Both the position numbers and the translations under genes were made by a program. Shown piece after piece: positions 1 through 9,731 of a DNA stretch of 64,000 nt. Source of the stretch: Sphingobacterium multivorum (lineage in GTDB: Bacteria > Bacteroidota > Bacteroidia > Sphingobacteriales > Sphingobacteriaceae). The DNA lies in contig NZ_CP154261.1 in assembly GCF_039511225.1 (NCBI RefSeq), forward strand, positions 1,364,001 through 1,428,000. The letters are read 5' to 3'. Numbering within the stretch: position 1 is the first letter of the stretch; the number at the start of each line of letters is the position of its first letter. The notes beneath the pieces were generated by a model. It ran no database searches. It saw only the letters and a list, made by a program, of their open reading frames with translations, and had not been told where the DNA came from.

Positions 1-184
1 TTCTAATAATCAGTTGTTCTACTGCTTTTGTTTTATTATACGTTTACACTATACAGCATCGTTGAGGAATTATAATCGACTATCTGTCCAATTTACATAC
101 AATTTTCCGATTCTTCATCTTCAGTTAACCTCTTGTTAATAAGACTTTTCTTTTTTTGTATAAAGTCATTGTTACCACGAAACT

Positions 185-805
185 ATGTTTACACTAACCG
201 GAAGAGATCTAAAAAATGTTTGGGACCAATTTGTGAAAGAGGAGTGTGAAGATTCATTTTATGCTTTATACAAACATTATTACCATTATCTTTCCTATTT
301 GGGAACGAAAAAGAAAATGTCGGTACAGCGTATTCAGGATAGTGTGAATGATGTATTTCTACACCTTTGGGAAAAGAAGACCGACAATCAAAAAATACGC
401 AATCATCATAGTTATATTATTACGGTTTTCTTTCAAAAACTTTTTCGCAAGGAAACACTGCAACTGACAGATTTGGATTTTGTGGAAGAAATCCATGATC
501 CGTCAATCCATCACTCTGTTGAAGAACAACATATACGTGCGGTAACAACAAATACGGTAACACAGTTGGTTGAGGAGCATATGGAGCAATTAGGAACAAA
601 ACAACGGCTGGTGATTTACCAACGATTTTTTTTGGATCTTTCTTATCAGGAAATCGCTGATGCCAATCAGGTTTCGATCCATACGATCTATAATACCATT
701 TATAAATCCCTAGAAAAAATAAAAAATAACCTTTCTAGTGAACAAGAAATCTTTCTTAAAGTTGCCGTAGGCCTACTTTCTTCATTTTTGTTGATTTTTT
801 CTTAA
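185..805 (+). CDS. ECF RNA polymerase sigma factor, FecI-like
   Basis: This 206-residue protein has the two conserved parts of an extracytoplasmic-function sigma factor. Region 2 lies at about residues 24-66, ending in the typical DVFLHLWEKK helix. Region 4 is a helix-turn-helix at about 138-184, with LSYQEIADANQVSIHTIYN. A hydrophobic tail follows at about 189-206 (VAVGLLSSFLLIFS), which could attach the factor to the inner membrane; such tails are seen in some Bacteroidota sigma factors but not in classical FecI. The next gene is a FecR anti-sigma factor, so this factor probably directs transcription of the TonB receptor locus that follows. The family assignment is firm; the target operon is inferred from position. 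Confidence 0.93.
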   Translation: MFTLTGRDLKNVWDQFVKEECEDSFYALYKHYYHYLSYLGTKKKMSVQRIQDSVNDVFLHLWEKKTDNQKIRNHHSYIITVFFQKLFRKETLQLTDLDFVEEIHDPSIHHSVEEQHIRAVTTNTVTQLVEEHMEQLGTKQRLVIYQRFFLDLSYQEIADANQVSIHTIYNTIYKSLEKIKNNLSSEQEIFLKVAVGLLSSFLLIFS

Positions 806-865
806 AAACGAGTAGTGAAAAAATGACCCTGCCCACTCTATTGTATAAATTACGATTAGAGTGGT

Positions 866-2059
866 ATGAACGAACTTAATTTGCAAGCGTTATTATTGGA
901 CGAATCTTTTGTGAACTATTGCAAGGGAACGAATAAAGAGGATATCGAAAAATGGGAAAAATGGTTACAAAAATATCCTGAACATAAAGCGTCCATAGCG
1001 GAGTTGCAGGAGACCATTGTGGCAATGGGACATTATGCGGGTGAACTATCCGTTCAAACAAACTATGATCGTTTGCAGTCTCAAATAAAAAAGCGCGCTA
1101 ACCAACACCGCTTTACAGCAATTGGTATGGCTGTCTGGTTAAAAATTGCGGCGCTCATAGTCGCTGTTGGCGCTATCTCACTGTTTCTATTTAAACAACA
1201 GCTTGCTGAAGAACAGCCAAAAAACGTGCAGCATATTGGTGCTCCGGGAAAGGATGATGCCCTATTGACACTAAAAGATGGCTCCGTTGTTTCATTAGCT
1301 GATATAAAAAATGGAAGTGTGGTAGCACTTCAAGGCGGGGTAGAAATACAAAAGAATAAAGACGGTGAATTGGTCTATAAAGCCGTTGAACAATGGGAAG
1401 CAGCCAGCACTGCTGTGAATAAAATAACGACCAATCGCGGAAACCAATATCAAATTATATTGCCCGACGGATCCAAAGCTTTTCTCAATGCAAATTCAAC
1501 CCTGACATATCCTTTGAAATTTAGTGAAAACGAACGGCATGTTCACATGACCGGAGAGGTTTACTTTGAAATTGCAAAAATTGAGACGGGAATGGGAGGG
1601 CGAATTCCTTTTTACGTGGAGACAGTAAATCAAAAAATCGAGGTGCTTGGTACGCATTTTAATGTCAATGCATATGAGGATGAACCTTATACAACAACAA
1701 CTTTATTGGAGGGAGTTGTACGCGTTAGTTCGAAAAAAAGAAATGAATCGGTGCTCTTAAAACCAGGACAGCGGGCCTTGTTAAGGGAAGCCCTGCGTGT
1801 AGAAAATGTTGATATTTCTCAGGAAGTAGCTTGGATAAATGGCGACTTTGTTTTTAAAGGAGAGGAGTTGATAAGTCTGTTGCGTAAAGTTTCAAGGTGG
1901 TACAACGTGGATGTAGCATGTCCCGAACGACTTGAAAAGCTGAAATTTGATGGTATGGTATCGCGTTCTCAGCCGCTATCTACCATTATTGATATGTTGC
2001 AAACAACAGGAAAAGTAAAATTAACGCTAAATGGAAGGAGGCTTATTGTGATAGATTGA
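866..2059 (+). CDS. FecR family anti-sigma factor
   Basis: This 397-residue protein is an inner-membrane anti-sigma factor/signal relay. A short cytoplasmic part (about 1-80, with a WEKWLQKYPEH-type start as in FecR N-domains) should bind the preceding sigma factor. A single membrane helix lies near 91-109. The periplasmic FecR domain is at about 186-290, with the family signature LPDGSKAFLNANSTLTYP. A C-terminal domain at about 325-397 resembles DUF4974, which interacts with the STN domain of the cognate receptor. It starts 60 bases after the sigma gene. Length and architecture are normal for Bacteroidota FecR. It would hold the sigma factor until the loaded receptor at 2191-5655 signals. 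Confidence 0.94.
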   Translation: MNELNLQALLLDESFVNYCKGTNKEDIEKWEKWLQKYPEHKASIAELQETIVAMGHYAGELSVQTNYDRLQSQIKKRANQHRFTAIGMAVWLKIAALIVAVGAISLFLFKQQLAEEQPKNVQHIGAPGKDDALLTLKDGSVVSLADIKNGSVVALQGGVEIQKNKDGELVYKAVEQWEAASTAVNKITTNRGNQYQIILPDGSKAFLNANSTLTYPLKFSENERHVHMTGEVYFEIAKIETGMGGRIPFYVETVNQKIEVLGTHFNVNAYEDEPYTTTTLLEGVVRVSSKKRNESVLLKPGQRALLREALRVENVDISQEVAWINGDFVFKGEELISLLRKVSRWYNVDVACPERLEKLKFDGMVSRSQPLSTIIDMLQTTGKVKLTLNGRRLIVID

Positions 2060-2074
2060 CCTATCTAATTTTTA

Positions 2075-2140
2075 CGATAAGCCGGATAAAAACAACCAAA
2101 GGTGCTGGTAACACCTTTGGTCAATGTGTTAAGCTTATCG
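2075..2140 (+). promoter_or_regulatory. nested stem-loops in the leader of the TonB receptor gene
   Basis: Two nested perfect inverted repeats lie between fecR and the receptor gene. The inner one pairs ACCAAAGGTG (2095-2104) with CACCTTTGGT (2112-2121) around a 7-base loop. The outer one pairs CGATAAGC (2075-2082) with GCTTATCG (2133-2140). No T-run follows, so a simple intrinsic terminator is unlikely. Read as RNA it would be a leader or intercistronic structure that could process or attenuate the transcript, so that the receptor is expressed separately from the sigma/FecR pair. The pairing is seen directly; the role is inferred. Confidence 0.5.
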
Positions 2141-2190
2141 ATCATGTTGCGATTCAATGATCATCAAATAATATTAACAACAACAAATAT

Positions 2191-5100
2191 ATGAGTTTTT
2201 ATCAATGCATGCGTGTTATGAAAATCACCATGGTATTTTTAACTTGTTTGTTGGTGAAAGTCAGTGCGTTTACTTACGGTCAACGTATTACACTTAACAA
2301 ACAAAATAGTCATATCCCAGCTATTTTAAAAGAAATAAGGCAGCAGAGCGGTTATGACTTTTTTTACGATAATGGGCTCTTTAACCGAGCAAAACCCGTT
2401 AATGTCAATCTAAACAATGCAACTGTTGAAGAAGCATTGAATATATGTTTTGCAGGACAACCGTTCGGTTATGTTGTGAAAAATAAACTGGTTGTTGTTA
2501 CGGCGCTTCGGACTGCGCTGGAAAAGCCCGCCGATGTATTGCAGCAGAGCTTGGTTGGTCGAGTTATTGATCAACAGACAAAAAGGACACTGGCCAGTGT
2601 TTCTATTCGTGTTAAAGGGACATCTGGAGGAACGAATTCTGATGCAAATGGAAACTTTTCGATATCGATTTCTAAAATTCCTACTGTCCTCGTTCTTTCC
2701 TATCTAGGCTATCAGACCAAGGAGATTGAAATTAATGATGTGAAGGAAAACCTTGTTATTGGGTTGAGCCCTCTTGCTACAGCATTGGAAGAGGTCACCG
2801 TTCAGGCAAGGCGTAAAATGAACACTGAAACGGCCGTGCTGGAAGAACGTAAACGCGCTTCGATTGTACAGGATGCTATTTCGGCCGAATTGATTGAGCG
2901 TACGGCCAGTATCACAACTACACAGGCGTTACAGCGCGTTACTGGTGTTACGGTGACTGACGATAAATATATTGCGGTAAGAGGGCTAGGTGATCGATCT
3001 GTGATCGGTCAGCTGAACGGCGTAAGATTGGCTTCTTCTGATCCTGACCGTAGTGCCATCCCATTGGATCTTGTTCCGGCTTCCTTATTGGATAATATTA
3101 CCGTTTATAAAACAGTAACACCAGATAAACCTGCCGATGCTGCTTCGGGTATCGTTGAGCTGAAAACGAAATCTGTACCTGAGAAAATGACATTTGAGCT
3201 TATCGCTCAAACGGGGCTCAATTCGAACATTGGTTTGGGAGGAAATTACAACAGCTTTTGGAACAGTGAGATTGGATTATTGGGAACACGAATCAATAAA
3301 AAAGACCTTTCCTCGGATTTTCTAAATCTTGCAACGCAATATCCCAATGGATTAAGTTCTATCCAGGATATGATTGCCAATAGCAACTATAGTCCCTCAG
3401 GATACCAGGAGGTAAACCGGGTTAATACGATTATGAAAGGGTTTGATCCCGTTATGACAACTCGTTACCGCCGCGCGCCCATGAATCAACTTTACTCGGC
3501 AACATTCGGTAATAGTTATGATGTTTTTGGAAAACACAAACTGGGGCTTGTTGTCGGAGGAAATTATTATAGAAGAACCGCTGATATTTATCAGGGCGAA
3601 CTGACCCAGTATAGCATCTATCAAGGGATAGTGACTGGTAACCCTGATATTTTTAGTTTTAGAAATATCCCTAATTATATTACACCGAATAGTCTTTTTA
3701 TGGGGAAGTATCAAACTTATCGTGAAAATACAGGAACCGAAACACTAAACTATGGTACACTTGTAGGGGTCACCTACCGTTTTAATCCACAGCATGAGGT
3801 CAGTATGCAATATTTGGGAAGCTGGGGAGGAGAGTCTATCGCAACAAATTTAAATGGACGCTATGAGTATTCGGGCTTGCCTGGCGAAGTCAGAAGTACT
3901 ATTCATTCGCTTAAACAGACTTTCCGTAATCTGAATACCTTTAATCTGCAGGGTGAACATAAGTTTTTGAAAAATGAGTTGTCGCCTCGTTTGAGTTATA
4001 ATGTTGCAACTTCAAAGTCCACACAGAATGATCCGGATTTTAGATTTGCTAGTCTTGTAGACTACAAACCTCGGGGTGGAGGATGGTATCGGCGTCCCAT
4101 TATAAGTGAGCAGGCTCATTTTGATGACTATGTATATTCTGAACATCTCTATGCGCTTACATCGGGCTATGTAAACGGATTCGGAAATTATGGTATTATT
4201 CAAGCTGAACCTAATGGTCGGAGATGGCGAAATTTGAACGAAGATAATTTTAATGCTAAAGCTGATCTGAGTTTTCCTTTCAGGCTATTGGGTGAAAAGC
4301 AGTTGTTTAAAACGGGATTCAATTATTTATTTAGAGATCGTAAATTTACAGAAAACCAGCTGTTTCTGCCAGGGTCTAATTTCACTGGAAATAAATCAAT
4401 TCCATTATATGATGTTCAGGGTAATTTAGACCGTTTGGTAAGCAATGAAATTGTAGGTGTTGTATTACCAAAAGCGGGGCAGGGTGAAGGTATGATGCCA
4501 GTAGGTGGTTTTCTATACAATAGCCAAAAATCGCCAAATAACTACAAAGGTTATTTTGAAACCAATGCATTATATGGTATGCTGGATCTCAAGATTGCTG
4601 AACGATTCCGCATGGCCGGAGGAGTTCGGTTTGAGATGACAAATATTGGTTCGACAGTGGATACTGCGAATGTATTTTTAGACCCTGCACTGACCGCAAC
4701 ATCTCCAGATGGTACACGTATTCCACTGGATCCGATTAATCCCAATTCTGTCTATAAAACAAAATATAAACCATTCTATTCTGTCAATGCAACCTATACG
4801 TTGAATGACAATATGAATTTTCGTGGGGCCTTCAACACGACTCTGGCGAGACCCGAATTGCGTGAGATTACCAATGTATTTGAATTTGATGCCTTTCAAA
4901 TGGGCTTAGTTGTTGGTAATCCCAATTTGAAAAATCAATATACCCAAAATGCGGATTTTCGATGGGAATGGTTTCCCGCTAAAGGAGAGGTTATTGCCGT
5001 GTCGGCTTTTGGAAAGCGTATAGAAAATCAATTGGTTAAGGTCTTTAATCTAAAAACCCAAGGGTTAGCTGCTACTTATCCTGAATTTCCAACCATCCAA

Positions 5101-5655
5101 TTTCAGAATGACGGTAATATTGGTAAGGTATGGGGATTGGAATTTGAAGTTGTCAAGAATTTGGGAACCTTATATGATCCTTTAAAACACTTGTTTTTGG
5201 GTACCAATCTTTTATTGGCACAAAGTGAAATTAAAAAATCTGCGGAGCGTTATGAAGCAAATCGTTCACTGGATAGATATACCCCAAAAAATAGTCCGTT
5301 GTTTGAACAGGCTCCTTATTCGATTAATGCTTGGTTAAACTATGATAACGACAAATCAGGAACCGATCTCACTGTGACCTTTAATATGGTTGGGGAACGC
5401 TTAGTCCAAATTAATCTGACAGGGGAACCGGATCTGTATACACAGCCCGTGCCTTACCTTGATTTTGTTTTTTTCCAAAAGCTAAATAAACGGATCTTGT
5501 TTAAAGGCTATGCCAAAAATATAATGAATCCTGCTATTAAAACTGTTTATGCTAATCCGCAAACCGGAGGAAAGTGGTATGGAAATGAGTATATCAACAG
5601 AAGTTATAAGCGCGGTGCGGAAATTATGATCGGTTTTACCTATAACTTATTTTAA
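2191..5655 (+). CDS. TonB-dependent outer-membrane receptor with STN signalling domain
   Basis: This 1154-residue outer-membrane transporter has a signal peptide ending near residue 30 (AFTYGQ). The start may be the Met at residue 10 (2218), which gives a more typical signal peptide. An STN domain (about 33-104) follows, then a carboxypeptidase-regulatory-like beta-sandwich (about 120-196). The plug is at about 210-325 and contains RVTGVTVTDDKYIAVRGLGDRS, and a 22-strand-type barrel reaches the C-terminal FTYNLF. The STN domain is the part that talks to FecR, matching the pair upstream. SusC/RagA plug hallmarks are absent and no SusD follows, so this is not a classical Sus system. The substrate is unknown. 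Confidence 0.92.
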   Translation: MSFYQCMRVMKITMVFLTCLLVKVSAFTYGQRITLNKQNSHIPAILKEIRQQSGYDFFYDNGLFNRAKPVNVNLNNATVEEALNICFAGQPFGYVVKNKLVVVTALRTALEKPADVLQQSLVGRVIDQQTKRTLASVSIRVKGTSGGTNSDANGNFSISISKIPTVLVLSYLGYQTKEIEINDVKENLVIGLSPLATALEEVTVQARRKMNTETAVLEERKRASIVQDAISAELIERTASITTTQALQRVTGVTVTDDKYIAVRGLGDRSVIGQLNGVRLASSDPDRSAIPLDLVPASLLDNITVYKTVTPDKPADAASGIVELKTKSVPEKMTFELIAQTGLNSNIGLGGNYNSFWNSEIGLLGTRINKKDLSSDFLNLATQYPNGLSSIQDMIANSNYSPSGYQEVNRVNTIMKGFDPVMTTRYRRAPMNQLYSATFGNSYDVFGKHKLGLVVGGNYYRRTADIYQGELTQYSIYQGIVTGNPDIFSFRNIPNYITPNSLFMGKYQTYRENTGTETLNYGTLVGVTYRFNPQHEVSMQYLGSWGGESIATNLNGRYEYSGLPGEVRSTIHSLKQTFRNLNTFNLQGEHKFLKNELSPRLSYNVATSKSTQNDPDFRFASLVDYKPRGGGWYRRPIISEQAHFDDYVYSEHLYALTSGYVNGFGNYGIIQAEPNGRRWRNLNEDNFNAKADLSFPFRLLGEKQLFKTGFNYLFRDRKFTENQLFLPGSNFTGNKSIPLYDVQGNLDRLVSNEIVGVVLPKAGQGEGMMPVGGFLYNSQKSPNNYKGYFETNALYGMLDLKIAERFRMAGGVRFEMTNIGSTVDTANVFLDPALTATSPDGTRIPLDPINPNSVYKTKYKPFYSVNATYTLNDNMNFRGAFNTTLARPELREITNVFEFDAFQMGLVVGNPNLKNQYTQNADFRWEWFPAKGEVIAVSAFGKRIENQLVKVFNLKTQGLAATYPEFPTIQFQNDGNIGKVWGLEFEVVKNLGTLYDPLKHLFLGTNLLLAQSEIKKSAERYEANRSLDRYTPKNSPLFEQAPYSINAWLNYDNDKSGTDLTVTFNMVGERLVQINLTGEPDLYTQPVPYLDFVFFQKLNKRILFKGYAKNIMNPAIKTVYANPQTGGKWYGNEYINRSYKRGAEIMIGFTYNLF

Positions 5656-5659
5656 TCTA

Positions 5660-7393
5660 ATGAAAATCAGTATGTGTAAACGCGTGAGTTGTCGGTTTTT
5701 TGCTGTTACAGCTTTATGTTTTTTATCCTTTGTTTCTTGTAAAAAGGAAAAACTGGATGTGATTAATGACAATCGTCCTGTAACTGAAAACCGGCCAAAT
5801 TCAAATACTAGAATTGTTAATCTATCTGACTTTAATCAGGTTATTGCTAATGGCGACAGCTTGACAAGTTTTGTTGTGTTGCATCCGTTAAATCCGGGGA
5901 ATCATAAATATCCTGGAACCTCATATTTCCCAACAGACGGACGTTTGACAAAGATATGGACAGTTCCACGAGATCTTTTTGATCAGAAAGAAGAGGCAGA
6001 CCTTACGTTTGCAGCTCGCTTTTATCAGGGTTTTGGTTTGAACCATGATTTTAAAGTCAAGGTTGACAATAGTTATGAGCAACCTAAGGATTATTTTTTG
6101 CTTCCTTCCTTATTCATGAATGGTCAACCGGAAGTTGTTGCACTAACGCGTGCTATGACTAGTCCCACTAAGCCAGACCATTTTAAAATCCGCATTGTTA
6201 ATCTCGGTGGGACAATTAAAAATCCAGCTATTGGAATGAATGGTCCGCAAGAAAATCTCGTTGGTCCAATTTCTTTAGCCTATGCCGATGGTACATTGGT
6301 GAATCAAAAAACCAGTGCAATAGCAGCTTCTCAGATTAGTTCTGATTACATCGAGTTGCCTTATGGGACTTATCAATTCAAGATATTGCTGGCAGATGGA
6401 AGACCCCTTCCTTCTTTGGGCTCAGGTCGGTTTGAGTACGGGCTCATTGATTTAACGACTTCCACCATCCCAAAAGATTATGCGAAGTCTACTAATTTTA
6501 CTTATGCTCCGATTCAGGATTTTCAACCTGGTGGTGTTTATACGATCGTAGTCACCCCACAGCGATTTAATTATTTCTCCAATGAGCTGAATGAGACAGT
6601 TTCAGCCTATCAAAATTCGTTTCAGATCATTACAGATATTGCTGCGCCAACGAATCAAAGTTATTTGAGGATACAAGGTGTAAATGCATATATGGATCAA
6701 TCGATAGGGGTTAGGGTCGATGGAAAGGTTATTGCCAGTGGTATCGGATTTGGAAAAGGAAGTAATTATAGTGTGTTTACCCAGAAGCAATATGATATTG
6801 AGGCTATAGATGCAACTGGAAACGTACTTGCGACGATTAAACAGGAATTGCGGAGCAATCAAAATTATACGTTATGGCTCTATCCTGATGGAAATGGAAA
6901 GGCTCAGTTGCTTCTCATTTCCAATGATCTGAGTGGTACGCTTCCTTTACCGGCTGAAGACGATGGGACATACAGCCGGCTAGCTTTTAAATTCTTCTTC
7001 TTTAATCGCTTTTTAAATCTATCGGCAAGCAATCCTTATATCACCTTTACGCTACCTAACGGACAGCCTTTCGGAAACAGTGGCAATGTAAATCTGCAAC
7101 CTGGGATCCCTTCGATTAATATGCCTTATACCAATGTAAATATTATGACAAATCCCTACGCAATAATGGCTTATCGTTCTAAACCAGACGTCATACCAGG
7201 TGTTTGGGCCGACGATATTGACGTATTGCAATCGACGGAGTTTATAGCAAATAAATCGCTGTATACAACCATTGGAAGGCCTCTGCCAGCATTTGAGCCA
7301 GGGATTTATACTGTAGCGTTGATTGGAAAAAGTGGTTCGGGATCGTCCGATAAAGAAAAAGCGCGAATGATCATTATCAAACATAATAAATAA
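5660..7393 (+). CDS. Lipoprotein with DUF4397-like repeats
   Basis: This 577-residue lipoprotein starts 5 bases after the receptor stop. Its signal peptide ends in a lipobox, with Cys27 followed by KKE. The body is rich in beta-strand segments resembling DUF4397 modules, for example around residues 333-415 (YLRIQGVNAY, IGVRVDGKVIASG, YDIEAIDATGNVLATI). That domain is common in Bacteroidota surface proteins and its function is unknown. By position it is probably an accessory surface lipoprotein of the flanking TonB receptor. The stop of this gene and the start of the next overlap in TAATG, suggesting translational coupling. Lipoprotein status is firm; the domain call is from pattern only. Confidence 0.75.
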   Translation: MKISMCKRVSCRFFAVTALCFLSFVSCKKEKLDVINDNRPVTENRPNSNTRIVNLSDFNQVIANGDSLTSFVVLHPLNPGNHKYPGTSYFPTDGRLTKIWTVPRDLFDQKEEADLTFAARFYQGFGLNHDFKVKVDNSYEQPKDYFLLPSLFMNGQPEVVALTRAMTSPTKPDHFKIRIVNLGGTIKNPAIGMNGPQENLVGPISLAYADGTLVNQKTSAIAASQISSDYIELPYGTYQFKILLADGRPLPSLGSGRFEYGLIDLTTSTIPKDYAKSTNFTYAPIQDFQPGGVYTIVVTPQRFNYFSNELNETVSAYQNSFQIITDIAAPTNQSYLRIQGVNAYMDQSIGVRVDGKVIASGIGFGKGSNYSVFTQKQYDIEAIDATGNVLATIKQELRSNQNYTLWLYPDGNGKAQLLLISNDLSGTLPLPAEDDGTYSRLAFKFFFFNRFLNLSASNPYITFTLPNGQPFGNSGNVNLQPGIPSINMPYTNVNIMTNPYAIMAYRSKPDVIPGVWADDIDVLQSTEFIANKSLYTTIGRPLPAFEPGIYTVALIGKSGSGSSDKEKARMIIIKHNK

Positions 7394-8598
7394 TGAAAAA
7401 GAAAAATATATCAAGTCGTATTTGGCTACTGGCCATTTTTATACTATTGCTTGCTTCCTGTACGAAAATTGAATATACACAAATTGCCGAGCCGGCTTAT
7501 CTACGTGTTTTTAATAATGTCAATTACGTACAGACTATGGGTAGCAAAGATGATAAAGTACCCTATTTCTGTATGCTTATCAATCCAAAAATAGGTTCTG
7601 ATGGAAAATTTACAGGAGCGGAAATTATAGGTGATTTCTTGGATAAACGAGATCCTTATGCTCCACCGTATCCTTCTCACATCGGGAACAGTACAGACCC
7701 AAGCAATCCCGAATATCCAGGAAAGGAAAATGTCCTAGTCGGTCCCATTCTAAATGGATTTGACTTAAGTAGCTGGGCTCAGGTGCCTTCAGGCGAAGTA
7801 AGGGTCGTATTTGCGTATCGTCCAAAAAATACGGTACCCTTCTTCGAATTGGAAGATCGTTTGAAAAATGACATTCTGATTGACACGGTGATCAATCTTC
7901 AAAGCAAAGAAGTTTATACACTCCATCTTTTGCAAAGGGATTTTTTAAAGAAGGATCATGGAGTCTTATTGAGACATGAAAATTTCTATAAACTCCCTTT
8001 ATCAGATTCATTGGTGTACGTAAACTTTTACAATATGAGTGCAAAAGGGTTCTGGGAAGCCGATGCAAGCTTAAAAGATGATGATTATCGGTTGAAAAGC
8101 TTCAAAAATGGTGTTAAGGATGATATGAATGTATTTTTGTCACTTTATGAAAGTCAGGAAGAGCTTAGCCATTATGCTGCGAAAGTAAATGGTTACCAAG
8201 GGCGTTTTTTGACGACCGTTAAACGTAATACAAGTTCAAATGAAGTGAACGCCTATGCAAGTTTTCCGTTATGGGCGAGTAGTAAATCCAACGGTATCCG
8301 CACACCTATTTGGCAACGATTTGACTTTTTTACACCTGGAATGGATCCCGTCGCGAATCCATTTTATGACAGTGAGACAAATACCGGTGGCAACTGGGCT
8401 GTACTTAATTGTCTCCTAAACGGAAAAGTAGGATTGACCAGTAATGAAAACGGAACACTTCTTCCAAATTTGTTGGTCAATGTACATTCGGGAAAGGATA
8501 ATCCACGCACTTTCGCAACGGTGAATACGATCGAAATTGTCAATGGTCGCGTCTACCTAACGACCATACAACGAAAATATGCTCCACCTATTTACTAA
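7393..8598 (+). CDS. Hypothetical surface lipoprotein
   Basis: This 401-residue protein has a lipoprotein signal peptide (LLLASC, lipidated Cys23). The start codon overlaps the previous stop by one base (TAATG). Near the N-terminus AYLRVFNNV resembles the first strand of DUF4397-type domains, and the rest looks like an all-beta extracellular protein rich in Asn, Tyr and Pro. I do not recognise a named family with confidence. It sits in a run of co-directional lipoprotein genes between two TonB receptors, so an outer-membrane accessory role (ligand binding or adhesion) is the likeliest reading. The function is unknown. Confidence 0.7.
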   Translation: MKKKNISSRIWLLAIFILLLASCTKIEYTQIAEPAYLRVFNNVNYVQTMGSKDDKVPYFCMLINPKIGSDGKFTGAEIIGDFLDKRDPYAPPYPSHIGNSTDPSNPEYPGKENVLVGPILNGFDLSSWAQVPSGEVRVVFAYRPKNTVPFFELEDRLKNDILIDTVINLQSKEVYTLHLLQRDFLKKDHGVLLRHENFYKLPLSDSLVYVNFYNMSAKGFWEADASLKDDDYRLKSFKNGVKDDMNVFLSLYESQEELSHYAAKVNGYQGRFLTTVKRNTSSNEVNAYASFPLWASSKSNGIRTPIWQRFDFFTPGMDPVANPFYDSETNTGGNWAVLNCLLNGKVGLTSNENGTLLPNLLVNVHSGKDNPRTFATVNTIEIVNGRVYLTTIQRKYAPPIY

Positions 8599-8609
8599 AA
8601 TTAGCAGAA

Positions 8610-9731
8610 ATGATTCAATATAATAGCAAAATAGAACAGAAGGTTTCACTGCTTCATACTATGGGCTGGTTTTCTGCGTGCTTATTTATTTTGTTGCTAC
8701 AAGGCTGCAAACATGATAATCTCATGGTGCCCCAACCTAATGAAAATATACGACCGGCGGCCGATTTTATTCGTAATAATTATGAAATGCGCCTCTTTGA
8801 TGCAGCGTTGGAGAAAACTGGTCTGAATGTCGAACTAAATGGCAAGGGGCCATTTACAGTTCTCGTTCCAAACGATCTCGCTTTTAATGAGATCGGTGTG
8901 TTTCGTCCAACCGATTTTGATCGAATGAATAAGGATAGCTTGCGGAGACTGATTTCTTATCATATTCTCCCAAGGCGTCTTTATGTGAGCGATATTCCGA
9001 GCAATTCGGTGGACTTTAGGTATGCAACACTGGAAGGTTCCGAATTGTATGCCTCAATCGGTTCTGTCTCACCTGGGGCTACTAATCCCGTGAATATGCT
9101 GTTTTTTAGCGGAGCGAAAGCGATCCGCAAAGACGTGGTTTTATCCAACGGGGTGTTGCATGTGCTGGATAAGGTTATGAAACCACAATTTGAAAAAAAT
9201 ATTCAGGATTGGCTCAGTGACAAGAAAGACTATACCGTTTTTGTGGCTGGACTGAAGAAATTTGGTCTGTGGGATCAGTTTGCTGGAAAAGGCCCTTTTA
9301 CAGTATTTGCACCAACAAATGAGGCCCTAGAAAAGAGAGGGATTACGATGGAATTTTTGGATAGTGCTGTTCCACAGAATTACGTCCCTGAGGTATTGTT
9401 TGGTGCCTACATCATGTACGATAAACATTTTTTTATATCGGATTCACAGGTTTTTACGATCATTAATTCGAACGGTAATTACAAATACCACTTGAAAGAT
9501 AAAGTACATTATATGGAATATTTTGCCAATGAAGTCTATCCGACTTGGAAATTGAGTTATAATATGAGACTCCGGGACAATGATACTTTCTATTCGATTA
9601 TACTCGCTGATGTAACGTATGCTGTCGGCGCTAAAATGGACTATTTGTGTAGTAATGGTCTGGTACATGATTTAGATCAAGGGCTGGTAAGCCCAGATCA
9701 AGCGATAAAAAAAGGAAAAGATGAAAAATAA
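8610..9731 (+). CDS. Fasciclin (FAS1) domain lipoprotein, first of three
   Basis: This 373-residue lipoprotein (lipobox LLLQGC, Cys33) has two FAS1 domains, at about 46-193 and 195-358. The first shows the family hallmarks GKGPFTVLVPNDLAF, a central LISYHILP (the YH motif) and the closing NGVLHVLDKVM. The second repeats GKGPFTVFAPTNEAL and ends NGLVHDLDQGL. FAS1 domains mediate protein-protein or carbohydrate adhesion at cell surfaces. The gene lies 11 bases after its upstream neighbour and overlaps the next by 11 bases, so it is clearly within an operon. Family identity is firm; the binding partner is unknown. Confidence 0.9.
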   Translation: MIQYNSKIEQKVSLLHTMGWFSACLFILLLQGCKHDNLMVPQPNENIRPAADFIRNNYEMRLFDAALEKTGLNVELNGKGPFTVLVPNDLAFNEIGVFRPTDFDRMNKDSLRRLISYHILPRRLYVSDIPSNSVDFRYATLEGSELYASIGSVSPGATNPVNMLFFSGAKAIRKDVVLSNGVLHVLDKVMKPQFEKNIQDWLSDKKDYTVFVAGLKKFGLWDQFAGKGPFTVFAPTNEALEKRGITMEFLDSAVPQNYVPEVLFGAYIMYDKHFFISDSQVFTIINSNGNYKYHLKDKVHYMEYFANEVYPTWKLSYNMRLRDNDTFYSIILADVTYAVGAKMDYLCSNGLVHDLDQGLVSPDQAIKKGKDEK

